Source: Flaccisagitta enflata (taxonomy: Eukaryota > Chaetognatha > Sagittoidea > Aphragmophora). From it: DNA of 64,000 nt. Location of the stretch: the NCBI GenBank assembly GCA_965153355.1, contig OZ231126.1:16926001-16990000 (forward strand), read 5' to 3'. Positions 12,838 through 24,017 of the stretch are shown piece by piece. A model generated the notes under the pieces. It saw nothing but the letters and a program-made list of their open reading frames with translations. It had not been told where the DNA came from and did not search any database. Numbering within the stretch: position 1 is the stretch's first letter; each line of letters starts with the position of its first letter. The position numbers and the translations under genes are program-made.

Positions 12838-13395
12838 CGCCGGATACACGGCTACCAAAGTCGCGTGCGGGTAGGCAGGCAGGGGCCATATTTGAGGTCA
12901 CAAGACCATTTAGGCAGGAGCAGTGAGGTCAAAGAAATAAAATCATAAAAAAAGTAAAATGTAGACCAACCGACCCTTTTCTTTCCTCTTCATTTCTATG
13001 ACAATTGAGGGGGCCCTCCAGGTCCCCCTGAGGCCCGGGCCCCTATAATTTGTATAGGGTGTAAAGGCCTCTAGAGGCCCCTGAGTAGAGAGCATGATAG
13101 TTGGGAGAAGAAAAACAATGGGTCTCGAGTTGCCCAGTGGGATAAGTGAATGCTGATTCCTATTTCCCATCGGGAATCAGCAATTTGTCCATACAAAATA
13201 GAAGAAAGCCTAAAATTGGATAAATATACAGCAAAAATGGAGAGAATTCGCTGAAATTCGCTAGATTAGCTAGGGGCTCCGAAAAAAATCGCTAGATAAT
13301 TCGATAGGAGCTAGCTAAAAAATTCTTGTCGCTAGGAAGTCCCTAAATTCGCCAGAAATGGCGATAAAATTGCCAAATTAGCAACAGAGTCCATT
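12838..13395. repeat. Further repeat copy and 'GCTAGATT' degenerate repeats
   Basis: About 12,838-12,965 is another reverse copy of the dispersed repeat, beginning GCCGGATACACGGCTACC. Positions 13,240-13,395 hold clustered AATTCGCTAGAT/GCTAGG words that match a similar cluster at 11,835-11,915. Confidence 0.55.
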
Positions 13396-13856
13396 ACTAT
13401 CTGGATCTAGCTACTAACTATCCAACTGGGGGCCACTGCTTGGGCCTGGTCACTGCCCGCAAATCCTTGCCAAGGTGGTGCTGGCTCTCGTCTCCTCAAG
13501 AGTGTTTAAGCCGAACAAACAGAACGAGAAGAGGTGGCGAAACATTTCAACCTAAAATATTTTTTTTCAGTCATTGTATCATCAATATCCATTTTTTGGC
13601 GGGTGGCTTCATGAAACACATGATGATGTTGATAATTTTTACATGCGATTAAGATTTTCCTTTTTTCAATTCACAACTTAAAGGACTAAGTTGTTATTAT
13701 ATCTTTAGTTCAAACTCACAGAATTCCAAATCAACTAAGTTATGCAAGAGCAGTAATCATAAAACTACAATATGCAAATGATATCAATGCTGACTGCAGT
13801 TACCATTATCTCCATTTCGATCTTCTCCTTCTTTTTCTGTTTCTTTTCTTGCTTTT

Positions 13857-13930
13857 TCCTCCTTCTTCTTCTTCTTCTTCTTCTTCTTCTTCTTCTTCTT
13901 CTTCTTCTTCTTCATCCTCTTCTTCTTCTA
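13857..13930. repeat. (CTT)n microsatellite
   Basis: A run of CTT repeats of about 55 bp with degenerate flanks. No gene is supported from 13,430 to 14,790. Confidence 0.9.
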
Positions 13931-14254
13931 TCTTTGGGACCTGCCGACATACGTATCCCTTTCCCTGCCAAGAAGCGGCGCTGCTCGCTGCTCCAAAATC
14001 TAGATATCAACATTTTCTTTATGTCGCAGTGAAACTTGAGATAGAGGAATTTACCCATAGGACAAACTAACCAATTGCATTTTTATTTTGGTTACTGCTT
14101 GCCGTATTTTTTTCAAACTTAGTAACTATGTTTGATCACATAAAAGGAATGATCTATTGTAGCCAAATGGTAGAATGGGAAATATGAATGAAGAAAGTTT
14201 GACCATAAAGTTATGAAAAGGTGCAAAAGATTAGTAACAATCGATTTTTTCAGC

Positions 14255-14402
14255 TCACACAGAATTCCAAATTTGCATAGGAAATCAAAATTTCCATGAA
14301 ACAAGAACATAGCGCGCTCAGTAACTGAGTTAGGGATCGCGCTATGTTCTTATTTTGTTGAGATTTTGATTTTCTATGCAAATTTGCAATTCTGTGTGGG
14401 TC
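14255..14402. repeat. Imperfect palindrome centred near 14,325
   Basis: The left arm (CACACAGAATTCCAAATTTGC...GAACATAGCGCG) and right arm (CGCGCTATGTTCTTATTTTG...GCAATTCTGTGTG) are reverse complements separated by about 20 bases. Probably the remnant of a hairpin-type transposable element. Confidence 0.75.
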
Positions 14403-14791
14403 ATGGTATAACTACAAATGGACATTTCTACTGCATTTTGTCTAGTATTTTTACCATGAACAGACTTATTATAGTCAATACAAGCAAAATATATCTATTC
14501 ACATGATAGTGGATAACATCCAAGCAAGAAATTTTGTCATATTTGATTGTATAAAAATCATGATTCATCTGGCTTGGGTACAGCTAATTCTATGGTAATT
14601 TTCAGCATGTGTAAGGTGAAGATAAAAGGTAAAAGGTAAAAAGAAAGGAGATAATTTCTTCAGATGAAAGTAAAAGAAGATTACTTTGATTATCTTTGCT
14701 ACGTACAATGACAAAATCAGTTATTTCCAATTCCACTGAGGTGGAAATGATTTTAATTCAAGCAAAAATGTTTGTGATAAAATGGTTGCCT

Positions 14792-14966
<175 letters not shown>

Positions 14967-15894
14967 AGGGGGAGTGTGGCAAGGGTGTGCGCCCCTGCCG
15001 ACTCGTCCGGAACAATATTGTAACCCCGGCTTTCTTGTTTCCTTTTCTTTTCCCTGCGTGTGATTTATCTTCCGCATAATATCGAAATGTCTTCACTGTT
15101 TGTCCTTCCCGTTTTTTCTCTTTTTCTACTACCTTACTGAAAAAAAAACACGTCATCTTTAATAATTGCTGCTTCTTGACAAATAGAGCTATTGACCCCA
15201 GATTTGTCGCAGTTTTAACTAATCTTTAAATTGGAACCAATCCACTAAAGGCCATGGACTGCGCTAGATGGCTCATTGGGTCAAAATCCTTCATCTCTGC
15301 AATATGGCTAAAACTAAGTAGAATGGTCATAGTGGCATTTTAGCATACATCACCAGTCCATTTGACAGGTTTTATGGCGATTTAGAGTGAAAAAGAGTGA
15401 TCTTAATGGACATTACAATGGAAAATGCTGAGTTTCAAGAAAAATCAATGATTTTTTTGGATTTTCTGTTGAGGATACAAAAAGCTCATGATATCTTCAA
15501 TATTGGATTGGATTCCTTCATTTATGTTTACATGTCTAGAAAAATTAAAAAAAACATAATTTTTTACATTTTAGCGCTTATGAATTAGCCTACAATAACT
15601 ACATTTTTGACCTAATTTGCATGCTTTATTAACCAATGAATAAAAAAAATCGCACAAGGACGCACAATGAGCGACCTATGCCAAAATGTAGCTTAAGGGG
15701 TCCTGAATCCAGAATGCTATGGCTCAAGCCGTACAAAGACGTACAAATTGCGATTTTCTGGTCCTAAACTGGACAGGTAATAATGTAAAAAAAAGGAAAA
15801 AACAGTTTTTGGCCCAATTATCTTGTTTTAAATCAAACCGTTATGAATTGTGTTGCTCTTATTCTTCTCGGAACTTCCCTCATATTTCCCCAGT

Positions 15895-16093
15895 ATCTTC
15901 TTCTTCTTCTTCTTCTTCTTCTTCTTCTTCTTCTTCTTCTTCTTCTTCTTCTTCTTCTTCTTCTTCTTTTTCATCTTCATCTTCATCTTCTTCTTCTTCT
16001 TCTTCTTCTTCTTCTTCTTCTTCTTCTTCTCCTTCTTCTTCTTCTTCTCAGTTGACTTTATAAAGAATGAATTCATTTCTGCAACCTTCACTC

Positions 16094-16125
<32 letters not shown>

Positions 16126-16270
16126 CTTCTTCTTCTTCTTCTTCTTCTTCTTCTTCTTCTTCTTCTTCTTCTTCTTCTTCTTCTTCTTCTTCTTCTTTTT
16201 CATCCTCTTCTTCTTTTTCTTCTTCTTGGTGTAATGATACCAATGACAATCTCTCCTCATTCTTTTTATG

Positions 16271-16340
<70 letters not shown>

Positions 16341-16485
16341 TCCTTCATTCCTTCATTCCTTCTTTCTTTCTCTCTTCTTTCTTTTTTCCGTTCTTCCTTT
16401 CTTCCATTCTTTTTTTCCTCATTCTTTTATCTGCTTTTTTTTCCCTCTTTCTTTCTTACTTTCTTTCTTTCTTTCTTTCCTTCTG

Positions 16486-16520
<35 letters not shown>

Positions 16521-16680
16521 CTCTTTCTTTCTCTCTCTTTCTTTCTTTTTTTCTTCCTTTCTTTCTTTCTTCCTTTATTTCTTTCTTTCTCTCTTTCTTT
16601 CTTTTTTTCTTTTTTTCTTCCTTTCTTTCTTTCTTCCTTTCTTGTTTCTTTCATACTTTCTTGCTTTTTTTCTCTACTCC
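15895..16680. repeat. (CTT)n and (CTTT)n pyrimidine blocks
   Basis: (CTT)n runs at about 15,895-16,050 and 16,096-16,198 are followed by a (CTTT)n run at 16,268-16,342 and imperfect CTTT/CCTT repeats to about 16,680. Long ORFs over this block are poly-Phe/Leu/Ser or poly-Glu/Lys artefacts. Confidence 0.95.
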
Positions 16681-16782
16681 GAAGTTTTCTATCATTTTTC
16701 CCTCCCTCTCCCAACATATTGTTTTGCGCTACCGCTTTTTAAAAATATGAACTTTTTATTTAGGGGGTGTACTCATACTGTA

Positions 16783-16856
16783 TTGGCTGAGATATATTTA
16801 GCTGAGATATATTTAGCTGAGATGTACTTAGCTGAGATATACTTGGCTGTGTGATG
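16783..16856. repeat. 17-bp tandem repeat, about four copies
   Basis: The unit is close to GCTGAGATATATTTA, with variants GCTGAGATGTACTTA and GCTGAGATATACTTG. No gene is associated. Confidence 0.8.
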
Positions 16857-17055
16857 TACTTAGTAGTATGGATTGTCTCTAGAAGCATCAGCAAACATCT
16901 GTAAGATGCCTCAGTTTACATGTAAAGCTGACCCTACCCACCTGCATCACTGCCCCTGCCCATCGCTAAGTGAAGAGTTTCCATCATCGGCTTTCATATT
17001 TTTTTAATGACATCAGATTATTACAGCTAGATGAAAGCACGTGATTCTCTCTCCT

Positions 17056-17654
<599 letters not shown>

Positions 17655-17984
17655 TTCTGCACTGTGGGCTTGATTCTAAATCATGATTAAGTACTGTGAA
17701 TCAAAAATTTTATAAAACATCAATATGTTAATCTCATACACTAATTCAAATTAAAAGTCTAAAGAAGTTGGAAGTATACAAATACTGAGGCTAAATCATT
17801 TTCATTTTATATTAAATGAAAATAAAGCGAGCAAAATGAGCTGAATGAGCGGAAAAATGAGTTTTCATAATTTGATAAGGGAGAAATTCCTTCTTTAAAG
17901 AAAAAGAATGTATGCATTAAATCAGCTAAAGACAATTTACTTTTTAAATTTAAGATGACTTAGCTGTGCTTTTTACTTCTTTTT

Positions 17985-18642
17985 CTTGCAATCTATTTGC
18001 ACTGTCCGCCAGAACACAGAATGAGTTGACTTGAAATGATCGTGTACAACTCTGATAGGTTTTGAGTCCTTGTGGTGTGTATAATACAAATCTGAAAAGA
18101 ACTAAATCATTTTTGGGGCGCTTTTTGAAATATATACAAAAATAATACAAATTTCGTACATTTTTCATCATAGCTCTTTGTGATGATTTATTCTAGTATT
18201 TTTGACCGCAGATTTTGACTCAGTGGGTGGCTTGCGGTTCGTTTGATATGTCACACTATATACTTTTAAAAAAGAAGTAAAAGCTTATTTTTTTATAAAA
18301 TCATTAAAAATAAATATATTTTATAGCAATATGATGAAAAAATTTACTTTTTATTTCTTTTTCAAAACTATATAGTGTGACATCTTAAATGATTCGCAAA
18401 GCACTCGCTGAATCCAAATCTGCAGTCAAAGACACCAGAAAACATCACCACAAAGAATTATGATAAAAAATGTACTAAATTTACACTGTTTTTGCATATA
18501 TTTCAAAAACCGCCCCAAAAGTGATTTAGTTTCCCTTAGATTTATATTGTACACACTGCTATGACCCAAAAACTATCAAAATGAGATACGATCATTCTAC
18601 CTCAACTCATTCCGTGTTTTGGCTGGTAGTGTTTGCTTTGTA
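17985..18642. repeat. Diverged inverted repeat with arms of about 280 bp
   Basis: The left arm, 17,985-18,262 (AGAACACAGAATGAGTTGAC...GTCACACTATATAC), and the right arm, 18,362-18,642 (GTATATAGTGTGACATC...ACTCATTCCGTGTTTTGGC), are diverged reverse complements around a 100-bp AT-rich centre. Probably an old foldback element. No gene is supported from 17,650 to 19,000. Confidence 0.75.
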
Positions 18643-19144
18643 TTCAAAGCTCTTAAGGCATTAAATCCAATAAAAGGGGTCGATATTGGGTATGAATAGC
18701 CTAAACACATATAAGAATATACAAACAAATGTTTTTCACTCCTTAAGTATCTTTAAGAATAATGACATTAAAAATATGTAATGATAATCCTCAATGAGCC
18801 ACCTGGAGCACGTTTCAGCCCACAGTGCAATCCGGTAATTGTAGCTTTACTCATATAAGAGTTGCACTCTTCCAAAGTTGATACTTCTATGCGTAGCCAT
18901 TATAAACCGTTGTCCAAACTTAATGTCACACAATGCCCAATCCTGGTGAGTGGATACGTAGTCTGGCTTTGGTTCTCTTTGTCCCACTAGTGTTCATTCA
19001 TTAATTCATTCATTTGTTAACTCATTCATTCATTCATTCATTCATTCATTTGAATGTACCTGTAAGGCATCCAGAGGATAGCGAATGTTATGACTACAAT
19101 AACCAGCATTTTTACCACCTGAAAACATGATGGAGAAGGTGAAG

Positions 19145-19269
<125 letters not shown>

Positions 19270-19714
19270 GGAAAGATTTTGGTGGTATTAGTTAAGCAGG
19301 TTAGACCAGTACAAAGCGGGCCTCATACAGTATTACTATCTAGAACATAAGTATATCGACAGTATGGGGATTGGTTAATTTAGCAGTATAGGAATCATAG
19401 AAAAACCGCCAAAACATGTCGGATACTTAATATTACGTCTTTGGGTTTCAATACATATTTGTATGTGGATTTTCTAAGCACTTAAACACAAATGCTTTTT
19501 ATAAATGCATGATAACTATCCTGCTTAAAATTTTATTCAAAAAATTCCTTAGCACATGCCATGTTCTCCCATTTGCTTCTGTTGCAATCCCAATGATTCA
19601 GAGAGGTTGAAATAAACCAAGATAATGTAGCAAAGGTGTTGGGCGCTGTAATTAGGACCAAAAATAGGGTGGAAAAAACCTCCAATCTATCTGAAAGGAG
19701 ACTTAATAACTTGT

Positions 19715-19942
19715 GAAGAAACTAGATGCATTTTTTTTAGCCATTTTCTTATTAAAGTATCAATCTTGTTTTGCCTGTCAATTCTAAAAGCCTTGAGCTA
19801 AAAGGATGCGGTTTGCGGCATTTGGTCAGAAATTCAAAATAGTTTCAGAATCTCACTGATTTTTATATAAATTCTTTATTCTTAACAGAGTTATTGCTTA
19901 AAATGCCTGTCGATATACATATGTTCTAGATAGTACTGTTTG
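19715..19942. repeat. Dispersed repeat, second of the pair with 7,655-7,890
   Basis: A diverged copy in the same orientation as 7,655-7,890, sharing GGATGCGGTTTGCGGCATT and GTTCTAGATAGTACTGTT. Non-coding. Confidence 0.65.
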
Positions 19943-20551
19943 AATGCAGAACGTCACACTTCAGTTTTTTTGATCTGATCATCCAAGGCTTTGAGAGAAT
20001 ATAATTTCCACACCAAGCAAATAGAAATAAAACTGACAGTTACCCATTTGTTACCATTTATCACATGTGACGGGAAGCTCTGTTGCTGAACTTAAATAAA
20101 GTTCAACTTGTAAGTTTGCGGTTTCAATTTGGGTAAGGGCGTCACGTTTTGCAGACAGATCATGTGCATAATCTGCATTTGCGTTTTTTAATGCTGAAGT
20201 TTTTTTATTGTTTTTTAAAGTTTCATAGGAAAAACCTTGATTTTTTTTCATGTTTGGGTTTTCCCATCATTTATATATATATATATACATCTATGTGTTA
20301 AACAATGACAGATTTGGACCTGACATTCCAAAATGCTGGATATGATCTATTGGCCCATTTTTTGCCTTTTCTACCGCCTATCATTGTTTTCTTTCACAAT
20401 TTTTGTTCATCTTTTTTGCATCAGATCAGGAAAAATTAAAATCATTCCATTTGTGTGTCCTTGTTTATGATCGTGTCCGTGTTTGTGTTCATATTTCTTT
20501 TTTTTTAATGTTTTTCATATGTCGATCACATTCTGAATTGCAAGCAGTTTT

Positions 20552-20775
20552 TTCTTTATAGCTCCTGCCCAACCGTCCGTGACGAGATAGCCGTGTATCC
20601 AGCCTTGTTAGTGGCGGACACGCGACTCTACACCTTGCCGTGTCGATCGTAAGGTCGGTAGGTCGGTCGGTATGTCCGACACATTTTTGTATTCCTTGCG
20701 GTTTTTGCATTATTGCTCCTGCCCAACCGTCCGCGACTGGATTGCTGTGTATCCGGCCTTGTTTTTTTTCTCTAT
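20552..20775 (+). repeat. Two adjoining forward copies of the dispersed 'CCGGCCTTG' repeat
   Basis: The first copy ends GTGTATCCAGCCTTGTTA at about 20,605. A complete second copy follows directly: GGCGGACACGCGACTCTACACC, GGTCGGTAGGTCGGTC, CTCCTGCCCAACCGTCCGCGACTG, then TGTGTATCCGGCCTTGTTTTTT, ending near 20,775. This copy defines the consensus that is found again inside the introns to the right. Positions 20,780-21,260 show no supported gene. Confidence 0.85.
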
Positions 20776-21264
20776 AAATCACACATGAGCAAGTGACAGG
20801 TTTGACTAGGAGTATGGAAATAAAAAGATTAAAAGAAAATATGATCGCCTGCATGAGCAATTGACAATTTTTCTCTCTCATTTGGGTGATTTTATCGAAT
20901 TTCGATATAAATTTTAGAAAAACAGCTTAACTTTTTTCCAAGGAAGTACCTACTAGCTAGTGGTCGTATAGACAGGAAGGGGCGTGGAAAAGGGGAAGGT
21001 GTTTTGGATGGAGATGTGGAGGATGCAGTCGGATTTTGGAAGGATTGAGGGGGGCGGGGGATAGTAGTTACATATATAGGGTTTAACTATGTTTTTTTTG
21101 GATGGGTTTCTGATCCTTGTAACAAGCTAGATTAGATAAAGGAAAGGCGCTAGTGATACATTATTTTTACATATATTTGTAACAAGCTATACTGCGCTTT
21201 GACACTAAGTTCATCTGTTTCTGTTTGGGTAGAGCTAGAAGAAAATTGTTTTAGTCTGACTTGA

Positions 21265-21537
21265 TCAGGAGTTGCATCTCCTATCATTGTTGTTTTTCTT
21301 GTTGTGATGATTGTAGTTGTTGTTGCAATTCTTCCATTCGATGAAGTCACACTCAGACCACTGATGGCAAAACCTTGCTTTTATTTCTTCTTTTATTTCT
21401 AATAAGGTGTAGTCCAAAAAATTGATGCGTTGACACACTTCCAAATTGGTTGAATGCAATTCTTTAGGAGCATCCTTATCCAAAAGTCGTAATATATAGG
21501 CTCCTTGACACAAAGCCATGGTTTCAATCACAGTCAC
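21265..21537 (-). CDS. Small unknown protein, 90 aa
   Basis: An intronless ORF that overlaps the stop of the upstream 113-aa ORF by 14 bases in a different frame. Such overlap is usual in compact viral gene clusters and odd for an animal chromosome. The C-terminal quarter is low complexity (Asn/His/Lys-rich, from a GTT-type microsatellite), so the true end may vary. The first 60 residues look ordinary, with several Cys and Glu/Leu-rich stretches. I recognise no family. The call rests on the tandem arrangement and on codon use free of repeats in the first two thirds. Confidence 0.5.
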   Translation of the reverse strand: MTVIETMALCQGAYILRLLDKDAPKELHSTNLEVCQRINFLDYTLLEIKEEIKARFCHQWSECDFIEWKNCNNNYNHHNKKNNNDRRCNS

Positions 21538-21865
21538 ATGGGTTTTTCCTTTGTTTTCTTTCCTCTAATTTCTGTCGATTAAGAAGTTCCTTGTGATAAA
21601 GCTGACATAACTCCAGGGTCAGATTGGCGACACTCTCTATAACCGCATTGACTTCTTTTCTCACTTTGCCCAAATGCCGGTCACTACGATCACATTGAGC
21701 AGCCGTTTCCAAATCTCTTGTCGCTTCCTTATTGTATCGATTCGCTTCTGATTTTATTTGGTTTAAATGACCAAATATATCATGCGCATTTTCCAAAATG
21801 TAATTTGGGATGTGAATTTGTTCTCGCTTTAGTCGAGCAAATAGCCTCTCAGAATGATGAGCCAT
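21524..21865 (-). CDS. Small unknown protein, 113 aa, probably helical
   Basis: An intronless ORF lying 97 bases downstream of the 142-aa ORF on the same strand and overlapping the start of the 90-aa ORF. The sequence is rich in Glu, Arg, Asn and Leu with heptad-like spacing, suggesting a coiled coil or helical bundle over residues 25-100. It has no signal peptide or membrane segment. The Arg/Lys-rich end carries two Cys (NPCDCD). Family unknown. It belongs to the minus-strand run of intronless genes that includes the SPSB-like and IAP genes. Confidence 0.6.
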   Translation of the reverse strand: MAHHSERLFARLKREQIHIPNYILENAHDIFGHLNQIKSEANRYNKEATRDLETAAQCDRSDRHLGKVRKEVNAVIESVANLTLELCQLYHKELLNRQKLEERKQRKNPCDCD

Positions 21866-21962
21866 TTTTACAAATTCTCTCCTTCAAAAAGATCGAATCC
21901 TAACATACATATATATTTTTTTTATTGAAGTGATTAAAGTGCGTTACGAGATTGAGTATAGT

Positions 21963-22391
21963 TTAGAACATGTTACAATCAAATAGGAAAAAAACAGAAT
22001 GAACATTGCATTTACAATCTCTAGGATCAATTTCTTGATTTGCAAGATGTAGATATTTCGCCGCATTAGCTCTAAGGTTGTCCACTTCTGATTTCTTCAG
22101 CTTTAGAATGCTTCCAAAAGTAGAGTTAAGTCGTATTTCTCCTGGATTCATGTCAGGGCTGATGTGTACATCGTAGTAGTTTGTTTTATCATGACGATCT
22201 ATAAATCGGTAACCTGAGGTTGGATCGATGGCGCCAACCAGTTTCATGAATTCACAGAAGGCAGCAACAGTGTCGAATTCATGTTGCATGTCAAGTATTG
22301 TTCCAGCAACAATATTTAGTTTTATTTGTTTGTTTGGGTAGAATGTTAGAATTGCTGTGCCAGACAGCCGATGGAGAATTTTACATGGCAT
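21963..22391 (-). CDS. Unknown protein, 142 aa
   Basis: An intronless ORF lying 47 bases downstream of the SPSB-like gene on the same strand. The centre alternates short hydrophobic strands and polar loops (ILTFYPNKQIKLNIVAG, then YYDVHISPDM, then IRLNSTFGSILKLKKSE), which suggests a small beta-rich domain followed by a helix. The last residues contain CKC and a hydrophobic tail. There is a weak visual similarity to PC4-like single-strand DNA-binding folds, too weak to name. It sits in a run with IAP and SPSB-like genes, so an accessory or host-interaction role is possible but unproven. Confidence 0.65.
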   Translation of the reverse strand: MPCKILHRLSGTAILTFYPNKQIKLNIVAGTILDMQHEFDTVAAFCEFMKLVGAIDPTSGYRFIDRHDKTNYYDVHISPDMNPGEIRLNSTFGSILKLKKSEVDNLRANAAKYLHLANQEIDPRDCKCNVHSVFFLFDCNMF

Positions 22392-22438
22392 TTTCTGTAG
22401 AAGTCAGTGAATGAATTATGTCGAAGACAGTGAATGAA

Positions 22439-23278
22439 TTATGTCGAGACTCCGATAGTGGGAGAACACACATAAAGCGTTAAAATAAAAGGTAGAGATT
22501 TAAATGGATGCTTTTCTCCTACAGTGAATGAATTATATGGCTCTTGGACTTCAATTTGATTCCTGATAATTTTACGACAAGAAAACAATAGTGAAGGTGG
22601 GATTCCTCCAAGATATTGGCAAGTTACTTCTGCACGTCCAAAAACTACATTAACAATTGGGAAAAGTCGTTTTCCATGGATATTTTTAAAAGCAACGCCT
22701 AAATATTCATTATCAACAATAAAAGCTAGCGTGCCTAAGTTCATATCTAAAATCATTTTAAAGGTTTCGGGAATAGTGATGTGCTTAAATCTGTTTTCGT
22801 TTTTGATAGGGTACGATTCGGCGCTGTTGTTAATTAGATGAGAGTGATAAAGTTTATTTTTACTGATGTCCCAGCCCCAACTGTCTTCAGAGGATCCGAC
22901 AACGGAGGCGTATCCATAGCTGCGAATGCGAGCGTTTATTTCTGCGACCCCTACTATTGCATGTGTTCCACGTTTCTGTGTGGCCCATTTAAATTCCCAA
23001 GCGTGAATTCCATTAGTATATCCTTGCTTCGTGCGAATGCAGTCAGTGCTACTCGTAATCGGCTGTCGATAAACTGTGTTGAAATCGTTTTTTTTAATCG
23101 ACATAAAGGGTGATTTGTCATTAGGGTTCCATGAATGCGCTTTCTGTATGTTTTTGTTGACTGGCGGAAGATTGAGTAGGTCTTCAACACGGGGAGGAGT
23201 TGGAGGAATGTCATGAGGGTATTCACGCTTGAATTCTTGAATTGTCAAATTATGCATTTTGAAAAGCTGGCTATACAT
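22439..23278 (-). CDS. SPSB/GUSTAVUS-type SPRY domain protein with a degenerate SOCS box, 279 aa
   Basis: Clear relative of animal SPSB1-4/GUSTAVUS. The pre-SPRY segment has the family pattern (LLNLPPV about 35-41, then HSWNPNDKS about 48-56). The B30.2/SPRY domain spans about 60-220, with STDCIRTKQGYTNGIHAWEF, RGTHAIVGVAE, SWGWDISKNKLYH, LGTLAFIVDNEYLGVAF and the LFPIVNVVFG strand. After it comes CRKIIRNQI, matching the SOCS-box elongin-BC contact LCRxxVR; the Cul5-box LPLP appears only as SLPF, so ubiquitin-ligase recruitment may be weakened. In animals these proteins present targets to an ElonginBC-Cullin5 E3 ligase. This copy is intronless, 39 bases from the IAP gene, with an extra C-terminal tail. 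Capture by a virus-like element is the simplest reading (inference). Confidence 0.93.
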   Translation of the reverse strand: MYSQLFKMHNLTIQEFKREYPHDIPPTPPRVEDLLNLPPVNKNIQKAHSWNPNDKSPFMSIKKNDFNTVYRQPITSSTDCIRTKQGYTNGIHAWEFKWATQKRGTHAIVGVAEINARIRSYGYASVVGSSEDSWGWDISKNKLYHSHLINNSAESYPIKNENRFKHITIPETFKMILDMNLGTLAFIVDNEYLGVAFKNIHGKRLFPIVNVVFGRAEVTCQYLGGIPPSLLFSCRKIIRNQIEVQEPYNSFTVGEKHPFKSLPFILTLYVCSPTIGVST

Positions 23279-23317
23279 TACATTCTTGAATTGATAACAA
23301 AAAAAACAATTTGTAAG

Positions 23318-23905
23318 TTACATATGTACTTGAATTCCATTTCGAAAAGGGCAGCGACAGACTGGACATTTAGGTCCTACAATTGGTTGTAAATGAAGAT
23401 AACATTCATAACAGACGCAAAGATGAGAGCAGCCTATTAAAAGCATATTTGCTACGCGAGTTAAACACACTTTACATCGTATTTTGATATATAGCGGCTC
23501 ACATTGATCACGCAATACGTCAAAGTTTCTAGAATCTAGCGCGTGACTAAGAGGTGTTAAATCTTCAGATTTTGGTTCTCGGGGATTTATATCTCGTTCG
23601 TTTCTAACAAATTCGCACAGAGGAGAGTATCTTTCATGCTGGTCAAGGGGGTCCTGAACATAACACCGTCTCAATTCTACTCCGCATTTAAAACATTTGA
23701 CTAAGCCAACGTCTGAATTAAGCATATAAAATCCTGCTTTTGCCAAAAGAGCGGGTGCTTGAAAGCGATATCTAGGCCAATTTTTGAAAGAATGGATGCG
23801 GTCTTGTAGACAACTGTAATCTGGGTCCCATAGTGAAAACAATGGGAAATGTCGAAAGGGAGATGAGATAAAAGAATCTTGGAAGGGGGAGGAGTGTTCA
23901 TCCAT
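23318..23905 (-). CDS. Inhibitor-of-apoptosis protein with one BIR and a C-terminal RING, 195 aa
   Basis: Residues about 36-100 form one BIR domain: RIHSFKNWPRYRFQAPALLAKAGFYM, then zinc ligands C-x2-C in KCFKC, H in QHERYSPLCEF and the last C. The C-C to H spacing is one shorter than usual and the conserved Trp of the GLxxW segment is Cys, so the BIR is atypical. Residues about 143-187 are a C3HC4 RING (CKVC, CSHLCVC, CPVC) like the E3-ligase RING of cellular and baculovirus IAPs. Expected role: block caspase-driven cell death and act as an E3 ligase. Intronless, short for a cellular IAP but normal for viral ones, and first in a minus-strand run with the SPSB-like gene. Confidence 0.94.
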   Translation of the reverse strand: MDEHSSPFQDSFISSPFRHFPLFSLWDPDYSCLQDRIHSFKNWPRYRFQAPALLAKAGFYMLNSDVGLVKCFKCGVELRRCYVQDPLDQHERYSPLCEFVRNERDINPREPKSEDLTPLSHALDSRNFDVLRDQCEPLYIKIRCKVCLTRVANMLLIGCSHLCVCYECYLHLQPIVGPKCPVCRCPFRNGIQVHM

Positions 23906-24017
23906 GATTTATATAATTAAGAGATTAAGGAGTTAAATACCGTACAAGGTAAAAGAATAAAAAATACCGTTCAAGGTAAAAAAATCATATCCTTTTGGAT
24001 AAACATTTATTTTTTTT

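Noticed and set aside
15850-16854. 334-aa Phe/Leu-rich ORF
   Set aside because: It follows (CTT)n and (CTTT)n repeats; it resembles a membrane protein only by composition.
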